Assembly (NCBI RefSeq): GCF_905171765.1
Contig: NC_053390.1
Location: forward strand, 217,323,927-217,387,926
DNA: 64,000 nucleotides
Source: Bufo bufo
Taxonomy: Eukaryota; Chordata; Amphibia; Anura; Bufonidae
Direction of reading: 5' to 3'
The notes beneath the pieces were generated by a model. That model ran no database searches. It was not told the origin of the DNA and saw only the letters and a program-made list of their open reading frames with translations. The position numbers were made by a program, and so were the translations under genes. Below, piece after piece: positions 1 to 11,640 of this stretch (positions within the stretch are counted from its first letter, which is position 1; each line of letters starts with the position of its first letter).

Positions 1-573
1 AGAGCCTGCATAAACGGGGCATGAGCGTTGCCAGGAAACAGTGGTTGTGAACACTGATTATCATCAAACAGATAGCACACCTTTACCTTCATTCTACATC
101 AAGATGCTGAGACTCCCCCCAAATGCATGTGGTCATACCTTCAGCTGCGAGGCTTGATGATGCTGCTAATGTTTTTATAAATGTATGTTTTAATGGAACT
201 TTGGGCAACAACATTGCAATTAAATGTGCTATATAAATAACGTTGAAGTGCATTTTTCACTCTATCAAGCTTGCCATGTGCACTTTATAAATTTGATCAA
301 TCAATTGGTTAGTGTAATGTTTACTAATCTTTACTCACTCCAAACACTCCACACAGTTACTCTGCCCAAACCAACCTTTCCACGGTTACTCCAGCCACTC
401 AACAGTTACTCAAGCCACTCCACCCAGTTACTCCGCCCACTCCAGTTGTAGACTACTGGTGGAGGCAAGAACACTTCACACAATTTCCCCAGAAACTGTA
501 GCTTTTCTAGTTAAATATAGTTATAGATAGGCACTCTTCACCTGGAATATCTCAGAGACTTGAATATCTTTAA
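1..573. other. Unclassified old repeat, upstream flank of L1-A
   Basis: No coding region is supported here. Positions about 337-447 carry a degenerate short tandem pattern built on gttactc plus cca/gcc. Positions about 490-585 recur in inverted orientation near 13771-13850, so this is part of a dispersed repeat rather than unique DNA. The repeat continues past the L1 at 7405. I cannot assign it to a family. Confidence 0.5.
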
Positions 574-732
574 ATACTATTTAATGGGGGCGTGGCCAAT
601 TGTCGACATGGCCGGACGTGTCTGAGCACTGCTCCGACTCCCGTTGATCATCCTGAGCCATCCTAGCTACTTCAACTTTACCTGTTACTCCCGAACAGTG
701 CCTTGGAGTCGCCGGTTGCAACAGAACGAACC

Positions 733-1600
733 ATGAGCCCCAGTAAAGCCCAAGCTGCGGCGGAACGCCTTAAAGAATACGCTAGGCAGGAGGCTCAACA
801 TGGCACAGCTCCTTCCTCTCCTGCACGTGCACCGCAGACGGTGCAGCAGACTGAAGAAGTGCCAGAAGTCACCCTGCAATCATCACATGAGCGGCTGATG
901 GTGGCTCTTACTGGCAAGATAGAGGAGGTGAGGGTTGATTTGGTGCTTCTGCGCCACGATGTGCAACAGCTAAGAGAGCGTGCCCGACTTACTGAGGAGA
1001 AGGTCTCTGAGTTGGAGGACAACACAAGACTACTGCCTGACAGGATTACAGATGTGGAACATGCTGTGGACTCCTTGAAACAAAAATGCAATGATTTGGA
1101 GTATCGTGCACAGCGCAATAATGTGAGAATCCTAGGGATGCCGGAAAGATCGGAGGGCTCTGATCCAGCAGCCTTCCTGGAGGGTTGGTTTAAATCCATT
1201 TTCCCTGGGGCATCCTTCTCGAAGGCATATGCAGTGGAAAGAGCGCACAGGGTGCCGATTAGGGCACCTCCTCCGGGTGCGCCTCCTAGGCCCTTGCTGG
1301 CTCGCCTGCTCAACTGGAGCGATAGAGATCTCATACTTGCACAAGCCAGGATAAAGCAAACCATAACCATGGGATCAGCAAATATATCCCTATATCCTGA
1401 TTTTTCGGCATATCTACAGAAGAAAGAGCGACCTTTGTCAGCATTAAGAAATGTCTACGTGACTGTAACATCCAGTATTCCATGGCCTATCCGGCTCGCC
1501 TGAGATTGGTTGATGGCGGGAAATCGCTTTTCTTCTCCAGTCCCAGGGAAGCTGAAGACTGCCTCTCTATGAGGCCAAGAACATCACCTCCCAGATGAGC
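733..1600 (+). pseudogene. L1-A ORF1 protein (RNA-binding chaperone), frameshifted
   Basis: ORF1p of L1-type LINEs binds element RNA as a coiled-coil trimer. I chose the ATG at 733 (MSPSKAQ...) because the paralogous copy at 14338 starts identically (MSPGKAH...). Residues about 55-150 form a charged heptad-like coiled coil; then comes the RRM-like segment with NNVRILGMPE and VERAHRV, typical of Transposase_22 family proteins. A frameshift near 1425, in an A-rich run, moves the C-terminal domain (YPARLRLVDGG, FFSSPREAEDC) into another frame ending near 1600. The protein is therefore not made intact. An antisense open frame over the same DNA is a shadow. Confidence 0.85.
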
Positions 1601-3098
1601 AGCATCATGGTTCAGAAGGGACATGCATACCCATTCACCTCTGGGACTGTTGTAGCTATAGGCGCAGTATCCTGTTCAGCGCCATTTGCATGCAATTTGA
1701 GCAGTATCATTTATTATTCTTATGTTCCATTGGTTTACAGGCACTGTTTTATGGGATATAGCTTTAAATGTTGTCACTAGTCAATATACTATTGTGGTGG
1801 GGGAGTATGTTTCAATACCTGTCTCAGTTTACCACCTATCTACACTGGACAGGTCCACCGAGCATATGGCCACCATAGTTAACTACTTACTCATAGTTCT
1901 ATGTTTAAGAATTTGGGTACCTTTGTACTGCTATCAGTTATTTTCTATTGTTGAGGATTGGTATGAATATGCAACTATCATGGTGCTTACATCTCACATC
2001 ACTTGCATGGTGGGTAACGACTTATTGGTGATTTATTATTTCATACAGTCAATTGAGCCAAATGTCTGCTATTAGGGTAATGTCCTGGAACGTGAGGGGG
2101 CTAGGTGGCCCTAGGAAACGTATGGCGGTGTTTGCGCATATACGAAAGTATGCTCCACACGTTCTAGGATTGCAGGAAACACACTTAACAAAAGACACAG
2201 GAGGGAGGGTTAATAAGCCCTGGGCGCAATGGGTGGAAAATGCATATAGAACTTCATATTCTAGGGGAGTGTCATTGTTAATCCATCGTACAGTCAGATG
2301 GGAATTACACCAGGTTGTGTCTGTCCCAGAGGGGAGATATATTTTCACCTATGCACACGCCAATGGTATCTCTTATGTTGTGCTAAACCTGTATAATCCT
2401 CCACCGGCTAACCTTTCATTGCTGCAGGCAGCGGTAGGTTTTGCAGCTCAGTTTCCTGCAGCGAGGGTTATCTGTATGGGTGATTTCAACATGGTGCTGG
2501 ACGCATCTTTGGACAGATTTCGTAACCCATCACAGAACATTACTGTTAGACCATCCGGTACCATCTTGGCGAGATTTATATCTGAGATAGGATGGCTAGA
2601 TATGTGAAGAGAAAAAAAAACAACCCAATTGGTATATTACTGCTTTACTCCCTCCAAGGGGGCTCTCTCGAGGATAGATTACATGTTTGGCACAGTGAAT
2701 ACTCATATGTCTTTGCGAGACATACATTATGGCGCGCAGGGCCCTTCTGATCATGCGCCTATTATAGCACTGTCCGTTACGTCGGACATGAGCCTGCGTA
2801 CAACCAAGAGACGCATTCACCCGTTTTGTTTGTCATTAATGAGTATAAATGACCGTATCCCAGATCAACTCTGTGTGTTTTTGGAAATGAACGGAGTGGA
2901 TGATAACTTTTCTCTATTGTGGGATACCTTGAAGGCCTTTCTGCGTGGCTGTCTCCAGTCCTCTATCTCATATATAAAAAGGTCTTCGCAACGCAGAGAA
3001 GAGGAGTTGGATGAGCTCTGCAGGAATGCTGAAAGATCGTATATTTCTGACCCAAGGGAGGCTGATAGGGTAGATTGGATGTTAAAAGGGAGATCATA

Positions 3099-4148
3099 CA
3101 CTCACCTAAAGAATTATTAGGAACACCATACTAATACGGTATTGGACCCCCTTTTGCCTTCAGAACTGCCTTAATTCTACGTGGCATTGATTCAACAAGG
3201 TGCTGTTAGCATTCTTTAGAAATGTTGGCCCATATTGATAGGATAGCATCTTGCAGTTGATGGAGATTTGAGGGATGCACATCCAGGGCACGAAGCTCCC
3301 GTTCCACCACATCCCAAAGATGCTCTATTGGGTTGAGATCTGGTGACTGTGGGGGCCATTTCAGTACAGTGAACTCATTGTCATGTTCAAGAAACCAATT
3401 TTAAATTATTCGAGCTTTGTGACATGGTGCATTATCCTGCTGGAAGTAGCCATCAGAGGATGGATACATGTTCTCATTCTGTTTACGCCAAATTCGGACT
3501 CTACCATTTGAATGTCTCAACAGAAATCGAGACTCATCAGACCAGGCAACATTTTTCCAGTCTTCAACAGTCCAATTTTGGTGAGCTCGTGCAAATTGTA
3601 GCCTCTTTTTCCTATTTGTAGTGGAGATGAGTGGTACCCGGTGGGGTCTTCTGCTGTTGTAGCCCATCCGCCTCAAGGTTGTGCGTGTTGTGGCTTCACA
3701 AATGCTTTGCTGCATACCTCGGTTGTAACAAGTGGTTATTTCAGTCAACGTTGCTCTTCTATCAGCTTGAATCAGTCGGCCCATTCTCCTCTGACCTCTA
3801 GCATCCACAAGACATTTTTGCCCACAGGACTGCCGCATACTGGATGTTTTTCCCTTTTCACACCATTCTTTGTAAACCCTAGAAATGGTTATGCATGAAA
3901 ATTCCAGTAACTGAGCAGATTGTGAAATACTCAGACCGGCCCGTCTGGCACCAACAACCATGCCAGGCTCAAAATTGCTTAAATCACCTTTCTTTCCCAT
4001 TCTGACATTCAGTTTGGAGTTCAGGAGATTGTCTTGACCAGGACCACCCCCCTAAATGCATTGAAGCAACTGCCATGTGATTGGTTGACTAGATAATTGC
4101 ATTAATGAGAAATTGAACAGATGTTCCTAATAATTCTTTAGGTGAGTG
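3099..4148 (-). mobile_element. Tc1-1: Tc1/mariner DNA transposon in L1-A ORF2
   Basis: The ends are perfect 27-bp terminal inverted repeats (cactcacctaaagaattatt outermost). TA target duplications lie at 3097-3098 and 4149-4150. The interrupted L1 frame reads across the empty site (KGRSY to YMNYLKEKG), which confirms the boundaries. The element is about 1.05 kb, shorter than autonomous Tc1 elements because of an internal deletion in the transposase. Confidence 0.95.
3135..4000 (-). pseudogene. Tc1-type transposase, deleted and stopped
   Basis: Cut-and-paste transposase reading right to left from an ATG at 4000 (MGKKGDLS). The N-terminal paired-type helix-turn-helix lies within residues about 10-110. 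The DDE domain shows the first Asp in AWSDESRF and the second in FQQDNAPCH. Between them the reading goes from RKQNENMYP straight to SSDGYFQQ, far too short for the family, so an in-frame internal deletion is inferred. A TAA stop follows KARII near 3400. Beyond it the same frame still encodes the third acidic motif region (SPDLNPIEH-like, near 3325-3350). Inactive. Confidence 0.88.
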
Positions 4149-4740
4149 TATATGAACTATCTTAAAGAGAAAGGTGATCGTAAACTTTTATTCCTGCAGC
4201 AGCAGTCGTTTGAACAGGGTAATAAAACTGGGAAAGTATTGGCACAGGTGGTAAACAGAAACAACAGGGCCCCCCGGTACTACGCATTGCTAGCGACACA
4301 GGTGATGTGGTAGAAGAACCAGCAGGGATTTTAGATAGATTTAACGAGTTCTATCGGGATCTGTATAGATCTGTGGCTCGGTATACTGACACTGACTTGA
4401 GGGAGTATATGCAGGAGGGGACGCATCCCCAATTGGCCGTCCCAGATAGGGAGCTTTTAGATGAGGAAATTACACTTGAAGAGATCGAGGAGGCTGTTAA
4501 AAGGCTAGCCTCAGGCAAATCCCCAGGCCCGGACGGGATTCCACTGGAGGTCTACTCTAAGTAACTGAGGTCCAAGTATGTCTATGTATTTAGAGTGTAT
4601 TCTAAATCCCTGGAGAGTGGTTTCCTCCCTGATTCATTATATGAAGCCTCTATCGTTATACTGTTGGAGTGTGGGTCGTATCGCCCCATATCCTTATTAA
4701 ATTTGGATTATAAAATACTAACAAAAATTTTGGTTAAATA

Positions 4741-5464
4741 AAAAATTACTTTTAGCTCATCAGTGACACATCGCTGAAATCACCATTTCTGTCACTACGT
4801 TATACTGCCCTCAGTCGGACAGCATAAAGTTGATGACCGGTTCCCTTTAATGATGGCACCAGCACATTCAGTCAATGAGAGGCTTGTGCACCAGCACCTC
4901 TGAATGTACAGCAGCCATCCAGCAAACTGGCAAATTAGTATTTAAAAAAAAAGGTGTGTGTGTGAAGAACTATATAGACACACAGGACCCACTAAATATT
5001 TTCAGTGCAGATCTAGCCTGATAACGACTATGTAAAGGGCAAGTTTAAAGCTCCTGCAATCTAAGGGAGCAGGTCTTGGAAATCAGAGATACAGATGAGG
5101 ACAGGGGTGTTTTACAGCTTTTGCCTTCTTGTACCCTGGATATATAGTGCTCTAGGAGCATCCTGCAGTGAAGAGAGGAAGCAGTCATGCTGCTCCCTCT
5201 AACGAACCAGGCGATCCAATATAGATCCTCTGGTGCAGCAGAGCAGATGGGTTGCAGCAGACCCAGATAAGCTCTGCCTGTGTAAAATGGTGCTACAAAA
5301 AGCCGTTTTAACCTTTAAAGGAGTACTTCCATAAAAAAAATAAAAAGTATTTTTTGAGGATCCATTGTAACAATGCCTAAAACGGACAAGAATAGGACAT
5401 GGTCTATTTTTTTTTTGTGGGTGTGCTGTCTGGGTCCGCATTCTATCCGAAAAAAAATTTTGGG
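4741..5464. mobile_element. Unclassified insertion in L1-A ORF2
   Basis: The L1 RT frame is interrupted between TKILVK and the FH..HENQSGFIPG region. The flanks ggttaaata (4732-4740) and ggttaaata (5465-5473) form a 9-bp candidate target duplication. No clear terminal inverted repeats are visible. The content is mixed: a gaccggttccctttaa-like end near 4840, also seen in other short elements here, and a T-rich segment near 5395-5440. It may be a composite of small nonautonomous elements. Confidence 0.55.
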
Positions 5465-7416
5465 GGTTAAATAAGGTAATAACTTCCATAATACATGAAA
5501 ACCAGTCGGGCTTCATCCCAGGCCGATCCACTTTCAGTAACATACGAAGAGCGCAGGTCGTCACGCAAATAGGCTACGCAGGTAATAAAAGATGGGCTCT
5601 AGCAGCTTTAGATACGGCCAAAGCGTTTGACTCGGTTGAGTGGCCTTATTTATTGCAAGCTTTAGAAAGCTTTGGCTTTGGCCCAGTATTTATACGGTGG
5701 ATTTCTAGAATGTATGCTAAACCTACTGCTAACATTCTAGTTAATGGATCCTTATCCCCGACATTCCCATTGAACAGAGGAACTAGACAGAGGTGTCCAT
5801 TATCACCCCTATTATTTGCGGTAGCCATAGAACATCTGGCTCTTAGAATCCGACGGGACCCGTTGAGAAAGGGGGTCTCCTTGGGTAATAGGGAAGAGAG
5901 GATAGGTCTCTACGCAGATTACAGCAGAAAAAAGCTGGCACTGGGGACACTGCAGAGGAGCTGGCAGCAAGGGGGGGGGGCAGCCCTTTCAGATTTACAT
6001 CTGTACTTTCTAGCCGGGCAATGGAGGTACTTGGCACTGTGGGTTTCACATGCAGAGCCCCCTAACTCAGAGTATTACCTACAATATTGTTTGCAGCTTT
6101 CTAGTCTGTGGCCTGTATTGGGAGACTTAACAGCAATCTCTGGACATCCCCTGCCTATCCATAAACTAGCACATCAGGTCTAAAAGGCTGCAAAGCTTCA
6201 ACAATATGCTGACCTCCCAGGTGAGATGCCACTATGGGATAATCCATCCCTACCAATGTTGATGCAGTGCGAGGGGAAGGGTATTTGGCAAGGGTATGGA
6301 GTACTTACGCTGAAAGATCTATATGAGAATGGGATCCTGTTCTCCTTTACTCAGCTTCAAATGAAGGTGGGAGTGGTGCGCCCTAATTTTTTTAGATACT
6401 TACAGTTGCGCCATGCACTTCAGGCACAGCTGAGGTCCCTGAAGAAATCCATTTCAAACTACCCGCTCATCGGCATTCTTAAAAGCCAAGGCCCTAGGGG
6501 CATGATATCGGCCTTATATACACACCTCTTGAATATCAAAATGAGCTCAAACTCTCTGCTGGCGGAGACTAGATGGAGGGAGTGCATCCCAAACCTCACT
6601 AAAGAAGAATGGAATGAGGCATTAGATGCCCCGTCAGGGGTATCACCCTCCCTTAACAATAGACTTATACAGTTATTTATACTTTATAGGAGCTACCTCA
6701 CTCCGGTCAGACTATATAAGATGGGCAGATTGACGCATAGCGGGTGTCACAGGTGTGCACAATCAGAGGCGGGCTTTTGGCACCTCTTATGGGAATGTAA
6801 CCATGTTCAGAACTATTGGAGGGATGTAGTGACAGTACTATCCACTATGATCCCAGGTGCCCTAGAGTTGTGCCCTAAAAAGTGTTTTTAGGAGTAGTTG
6901 ATGATGAGGCGCTATCACACTAACTGTATTTTTCTGAGGGAGACTCTCTTCATGGCTAGGAAGGCAGTTGCTCTCAGGTGGATGGCAGATAGGCCGCCTA
7001 CGGTCACTCAATGGAAAGACTTGGTAAATCAAATAATACCCTGGGAAAAAATTATGTTCTCCCATAGAAAATGTCCTCAGAAATTTCAGAAGGTTTGGGG
7101 ATCATGGTGCTCCTCGCCATTGACAGTATCTTCGATACATATGCATTCCACAGAGTAAAAACATTTTTGAACGTATGTACCCTGTAGACAACACAAAGCG
7201 ACAACGCATAATACTCTGCTGTTGTACCTCCTTTATTGTTAATTGACATTAATGAGATTTGAAGTTGTAATCTGAAGAGATCAATATGTGACTCACCAAT
7301 GGATCCATATGTAATAATGTGAGTATGTAGTGTATCAGTTTAATGTATGCAACATGCCAATCTTAGCTTGTTATATTTCAATAAAACGAGTTTAAAAAAA
7401 AAATATACTATTTAAT

Positions 7417-7855
7417 ACAAGTTACATAAAAAAAAAAAAAAAATATCACCCCAAAATTGAGTCATAATTTCTTCAAATATATATAATAAAATAAAGATCA
7501 ATTAAAACAAGATACAATAAAATACATCACTTATAAAGCCAGTAAAACCAACATGCTCCTTTCTACACCAACATCCAATATGGATATATAAATGACTGCT
7601 GTTATTATATATGGTTATCACATATACGATATGGCTGTTGCCTATATATAGCTGTCTTCTTGTATATTATAATGCAGTGTGTATTCCAGCCATATATCTC
7701 TATAATTTTGCCTACAAAATGTGTTGGTACTGTAAATAGTCCACATTTATGAATGTGCTATTTGCACATATAGTTTTGTTTACTGATGAGTTTAAATATT
7801 ATTGGTGCCGCATGTATTATGTCCACAATTTCTTTCATTCGCCTTTAGGCTACTT
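7417..7855. other. A/T-rich flank, continuation of the old repeat
   Basis: After the L1 target duplication the old repeat resumes: acaagttacataaaaa and an atatcaccccaaaa segment correspond in reverse complement to sequence just left of 13771. The rest is A/T-rich (atatata, aataaa) with no supportable gene. Short open frames here look random. Confidence 0.45.
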
Positions 7856-8340
7856 TCACACGAGCGTTCGGGTGTCCGCTCGTGAGCTCCGTTTGAAGGG
7901 GCTCACGAGCGGCCCCGAACGCATCCGTCTGGCCCTAATGCATTCTCAGTGGAGGCGGATCCACTGAGAATGCATCCGCCTGCCAGCGCTCAGCCTCCGC
8001 TCAGTGAGCGGACACCTGAACGCTGCTTGCAGCGTTCGGGTGTCCGCCTGGCCGTGCGGAGGCGAGCGGATCCGTCCAGACTTACAATGTAAGTCAATGG
8101 GGACGGATCCGCTTGAAGATGACACCATATGGCTCAATCTTCAAGCGGATCCGTTCCCCATTGACTTACAATGTAAAGTCTGAACGGATCCGCTCAGGCT
8201 ACTTTCATACTTAGAAAATTTTCTAAGTTTTAATGCAGACGGATCCATTCTGAACGGATGCGAACATCTGCATTATAGGAGCGGATCCGTCTGATGAAAC
8301 ATCAGACGGATCCGCTCCTAACGCTAGTGTGAAAGTAGCC
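7856..8340. mobile_element. Composite hairpin MITE, TA-flanked
   Basis: The outer ends are inverted repeats: ggctactttcacacgagcg at the left and its near mirror cgctagtgtgaaagtagcc at the right. The left flank is TTA and the right flank TAA. A second left end (ggctactttcatactt) begins near 8198, so a ~140-bp element of the same family lies inside or against the first. The interior is built of ggatcc-centred palindromes and cattgacttacaatg-like arms. It has no coding capacity. Confidence 0.8.
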
Positions 8341-8500
8341 TAAGATTGTTAGCATCCCTTCATTGATAATATATTAAGTAATCATGAAGTTCATGTACTC
8401 ACTGTTGGATAGTGGTGTACCGACCATGGAGTCTCACGTAGTGATCCTGCCGCTTACCACTTACCTCCACCTCTCTCAGCTGCATGCGGGCAATGTCTAT

Positions 8501-9254
8501 TGTGGGGATTCGCTCTGGTAGGCAGGGTAAGCGGACGCAGAACAGAGGCAAAAGAAACAGTTTAAAAAAAAAAAAATCTGTGTTTATTCACACAGGAGGA
8601 AAAAACAAAGCAAGATTTTTTTAGTCCTAGGCTCCATTCACACGTCCGCAAAATGGGTCCGCATCCTTTACGCAATTTTGCAGAATGGGTGCGGACCCAT
8701 TCATTCTCTATGGGGACGGAATGGATGCGGACAGCACACAGTGTGCTGTCTGCAGCCGCAATTGCGGAGTGCGGCCCCGATTTTGGGTCCGCAGCTCCGC
8801 AAAAAGATAGAGCATGTCCTATTCTTGTCCGCAGCTTGCGGACAAGAATAGGCATTTCAATGGGGGTGCCGGGCTGGTGTGTTGCGGACCCGCAACACAC
8901 CACGGACGTGTGAATGCTGCCTTAGTGTTCGTTCACACAAAGGAAAGTCCAAAGAACAAAACAGTCACCGTGTTAGCAGGTTTTTTGAGCGGTCCACAAC
9001 AGGCTTTAGGGGTCCTGTTTCCACGCATGCGGTTCTCAGCCCTCTAGCACGGCACCATGCCTCAGATCCCAAAACAGGGACCTCGATTCTGAGCCCAGCT
9101 GTCTATTTAAAGGACAGCCAGGTGCTGTCAAAACCTGGACCGGCACTTAAACTCCGGTCCGGTATTTGATCTCACCTGGCTGGAAATCAGCCCAGCCGCC
9201 CATGTTTGGAGGAAAATACCTGCCTTCCCAAACAAAACCCCTTGCCATGTCACA
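8501..9254 (-). repeat. Gypsy-A 3' LTR (MITE inserted)
   Basis: Starts tgtgacatggc and ends gaatccccaca when read on the minus strand. It aligns to 13220-13674 once the MITE at 8630-8921 is removed (462 versus 455 bp). An AATAAA-type signal lies in gtgaataaacac. The LTRs differ at many positions, so the insertion is not recent. Confidence 0.92.
8630..8921. mobile_element. MITE inside the Gypsy-A 3' LTR
   Basis: The terminal inverted repeats are ggctccattcacacgtccg and cggacgtgtgaatgctgcc. The left flank is CTA and the right flank TTA. The 5' LTR of the same element shows the empty site (cttagtgttc near 13345), which proves an insertion with a TA-containing duplication. The interior is a long hairpin with gcggac and tgcggac repeats. 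Confidence 0.9.
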
Positions 9255-9272
9255 TCCCCCCCCCCCTCTTTG
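9255..9272 (-). promoter_or_regulatory. Gypsy-A polypurine tract
   Basis: On the minus strand a purine run (aaagag followed by about 11 G and an A) abuts the first base of the 3' LTR. It primes plus-strand DNA synthesis in LTR elements. Its position directly after the RNase H region leaves no room for a downstream integrase. Confidence 0.85.
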
Positions 9273-9279
9273 TTCAACC

Positions 9280-9870
9280 CTGAGGGGGTGAACACACGCC
9301 AGACAGTGTACCCGGGACAGGGCATCCGCATTTCCCTGTAACCGGCCTGCCCTGTGTTCTACTGTAAACTTAAAGTTTTGCAAGGACAAGAACCATCTGG
9401 TGACCCGAGCATTCATCTCTTTGGCCTGGCTCATTCTCTTGAGAGGGAAGTGGTCGGTCACCAGACGAAACTTTCTCCCCAACAGATATTAGCGGAGAGA
9501 CTCGAGTGCCTACTTGATGGCTAGGTACTCTCTCTCTCCACTATACTGTACCGGGTCTCGGCTGAAGTGAGCTTACAGCTGAGGAAGACAATGGGATGCT
9601 CCTCCCCGTTGACTTCCTGAGACAGTACAGTACCAAGGCCTACTTCGGAGGCATCAGTCTGTACTATAAAATCCCTTTTGAAGTCGGGCGTCACCAAAAC
9701 CAGGAACCCACACAGGGCCGACTTCAAAGAGGAGAAAGCCTCTTCCGCCTGGTCATTCCAGCGGACAATCACGGACTTCCGTCTCTTCAAGAGCCCCGTC
9801 AATGGAGCTGCTAAAGTAACAAAATGGGGAATGAACCTCATATAATAGCCTACAATTCCCAGGAATGACT
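9280..9870 (-). pseudogene. Gypsy-A RNase H
   Basis: RNase H of the pol polyprotein, which degrades the RNA strand of the RNA/DNA hybrid. Visible motifs are VQTDASEVGLG (first catalytic Asp), the RYSIVERE segment, LVTDHFPL, and the terminal HRAGRLQGNADALSR, all family hallmarks. A frame break near 9500-9520 separates the two halves. After DALSR the frame runs about 30 codons into the polypurine tract and LTR; no integrase follows. Confidence 0.88.
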
Positions 9871-10500
9871 ACTTGCCTAGAGGTGACAGGTCGGGGCCAA
9901 TTCCTTATCGCCTCTATTTTGTTTACTTGGGGTTTGATGACTCCGCGCCTAATGACATACCCAAGGTATTTGGTCTCCTCAAACCCTATCGCACATTTTT
10001 TTGGGTTAGCTGTTAGACCTGCCTTTCGAAGGGAGTCCACTACGGCCTGTACTTTGGGCAGGACTTTCCCAGTCGGTACTGTGAATGACAATATCATCCA
10101 GGTAAGCCGAGGCGTACCGCCGATGTGGACGAAGCACAATGTCCATTAGACGTTGAAAAGTGGCAGGGGCGCCATGCAGACCGAAGGGTAACACCTTATA
10201 TTGGTACAGCCCCTCTGGTGTAATGAAGGCAGTTTTCTCTTTGGCAGCCTCAGTCAAGGGTACCTGCCAGTACCTTTTGGTGAGGTCCAAAACAGAAAAA
10301 TGCCAGGCTTAGCCTAACCTTTCAATAAGCTCATCCACCTGAGGCATAGGATATGCATCGAATTTAGATATTTCGTTCAGCTTACGAAAATCGTTACAAA
10401 ACCGTAACGTCCCGTCCGCAATTTTTACTGTGGCAACCGCTTCCCTTGCATCAGACATAGGAGCCGGAACCTCTTCCCCTAGAAAACCTGGCCGCGGGCT
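9860..10500 (-). pseudogene. Gypsy-A reverse transcriptase
   Basis: RT fingers and palm with DGTLRFCNDFRKLN, FDAYPMPQVDEL, DLTKRYWQVPL, FGLHGAPATFQRLMD and the catalytic YLDD (codons at about 10094-10105). Then come GLTANPKKC and KYLGYVI. It is spread over several frames by small indels near 10300 and 10140. It lies downstream of the integrase C-terminus on the coding strand. The usual RT N-terminal lead-in looks short, so a small deletion at the IN/RT junction is possible. Confidence 0.88.
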
Positions 10501-11640
10501 GTCTTCTGTACCGGTCTCTATCTTTCCAAGGTTTAAGTAAATTAACATGGTAAACCTGCTCCGGCTTCCTCCACCCTGGCTGGTGTACCTTGTAATTTAC
10601 CTCTCCAACTTTCACGAATACCTCGTAGGGCCCCTGCCATCTAGCCAGGAACTTACTGTCCACGGTCAGTACCAGAACCAAAACCCGATCACCAGGGTTA
10701 AAGATCTGGACCCGAGCCTGCCGATTATAGATCCAACTCTGGGCTGGCTGAGCAGCCTCCATATGCTCCCTGACAAGAGGCAAAATGGTATCTATCCGCT
10801 GTTGCATCTTGATAATATACTCCAGGACACTTTTATGCGGAGTGGGTTGCTGTTTCCACCCCTATTTGACCACGTCCAACAGACCACGAGGATGTCTGCC
10901 ATAAAGCTATTCGAAGGGCGAGAACCCAGTGGAAGCCTGGGGTACCTCTCGCACAGTGAACATGAGATAGGGCAGAAGAAGGTCCCAATCCTTCCCATCT
11001 TTAGACACCACCCTTTTTAACATAGTTTTTAGAGTTTTGTTAAACCTTTCAACCAGACCGTCCATTTGCGGATGATACACGGATGTCCATAACTGTCTGA
11101 TATGCAGCAACTTACAGAGTTCCCTCATGACCTTGGACATAAAAGGGGTCCCACGGTCAGTCAGAACCTCTTTAGGTAGCCCCTCTCGGGAGAACATCTC
11201 CATTAGCTCCTTAGCTATAAGCATCGCCGATGTATGTCGCAGTGGCACCGCCTCTGGGTACCGAGTAGCGTAGTCCAGGACGACCAAGATGTGTTGGTGT
11301 CCTCTAGCGGACTTCGGTACTGGGCCTACGAGGTCCATAGCGATTCACTCAAACGGCACCTCGATGAACGGGGGAGGTAACAAGGGACTGCAAAAAAAGG
11401 TGCTGGGGGCTAGTTGCCTGGCAGGTCGGGCAAGACTTACAGAATTCTTCCACCTCCCTAAACACACTGGGCCAGTAAAACCGTTGTATTCTGCATTCCC
11501 AGATGACCCCCGAGAACATGTTGGTGGGCTAACTCTAACACGAGTTTGCGATAAGCCTGGAGCACCACCAACTGTTCAATGGATTCACCTCACAGCTGGT
11601 TTACCTGGTACAACATCTCCTGATCAGCCACAAAACGGGG
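10490..11640 (-). pseudogene. Gypsy-A integrase, located before RT
   Basis: Integrase inserts element DNA into the host genome. An N-terminal HHCC zinc-binding region is recognisable in pieces (HQHVLGGHLG, then CPTC near 11425). The catalytic core shows MDLVGPVPK (first Asp), VLTDRGTPF (second Asp) and DGLVERFN (Glu); the second Asp and the Glu are 35 residues apart, as in DD35E integrases. The C-terminal part includes DRVLVLVL, RWQGPYEV and VYHVNLLKPWK. Core and C-terminus are in different frames. The whole domain precedes RT on the coding strand. Confidence 0.9.

Larger units (their letters stand above)
2062..6891 (+). pseudogene. L1-A ORF2 (endonuclease and reverse transcriptase), broken
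   Basis: ORF2p nicks the target with an APE-like endonuclease and copies element RNA by target-primed reverse transcription. From the ATG at 2062 the endonuclease shows MSWNVRGLGG, GLQETHL and GDFNM, and after a break near 2607-2629 RIDYMF and SDHAPI. The frame is cut by a Tc1 element at 3098 and resumes at 4149. The RT entry motif [11 protein letters not shown] lies near 4510-4545. A second insertion occupies 4741-5464; then come SGFIPGRST and CPLSPLLFAVAIEHL. The catalytic YADD box stops after YAD (about 5920), where a deletion joins it to much more distal sequence. The C-terminal CX2CX7HX4C zinc knuckle (CHRCAQ...HLLWEC) is near 6745-6800. Nonfunctional. Confidence 0.85.
586..7404 (+). mobile_element. 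L1-A: Tx1/L1-like LINE, near full length, decayed
   Basis: A two-ORF non-LTR retrotransposon bounded by a 12-bp target-site duplication, atactatttaat, at 574-585 and 7405-7416. The 3' end has a polyadenylation-like ataaaacgag followed by an A tract ending at 7404. A short 5' UTR (586-732) begins gggggcgtggcc; a similar leader (gggggtgtggct) starts the second L1 copy at 14188. The order is ORF1 (coiled coil plus RNA-binding domain), spacer 1600-2061, ORF2 (endonuclease, RT, C-terminal zinc knuckle). A Tc1 element (3099-4148) and an unclassified insertion (4741-5464) interrupt ORF2. Both ORFs are broken. Confidence 0.9.

Noticed and set aside
795..1370. 191-codon open frame on the minus strand
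   Set aside because: Antisense shadow of L1-A ORF1, with no domain or homologous copy of its own.
7775..7800. Second hammerhead core (ctgatga near 7784)
   Set aside because: No stem II or gaaa follows at proper spacing.
10450..10560. Integrase-before-RT order explained by a rearrangement of a normal gypsy
   Set aside because: Matched target duplications, LTRs, polypurine tract right after RNase H, and collinear IN N-terminus, core and C-terminus make a rearrangement less likely, though the short RT lead-in leaves some doubt.
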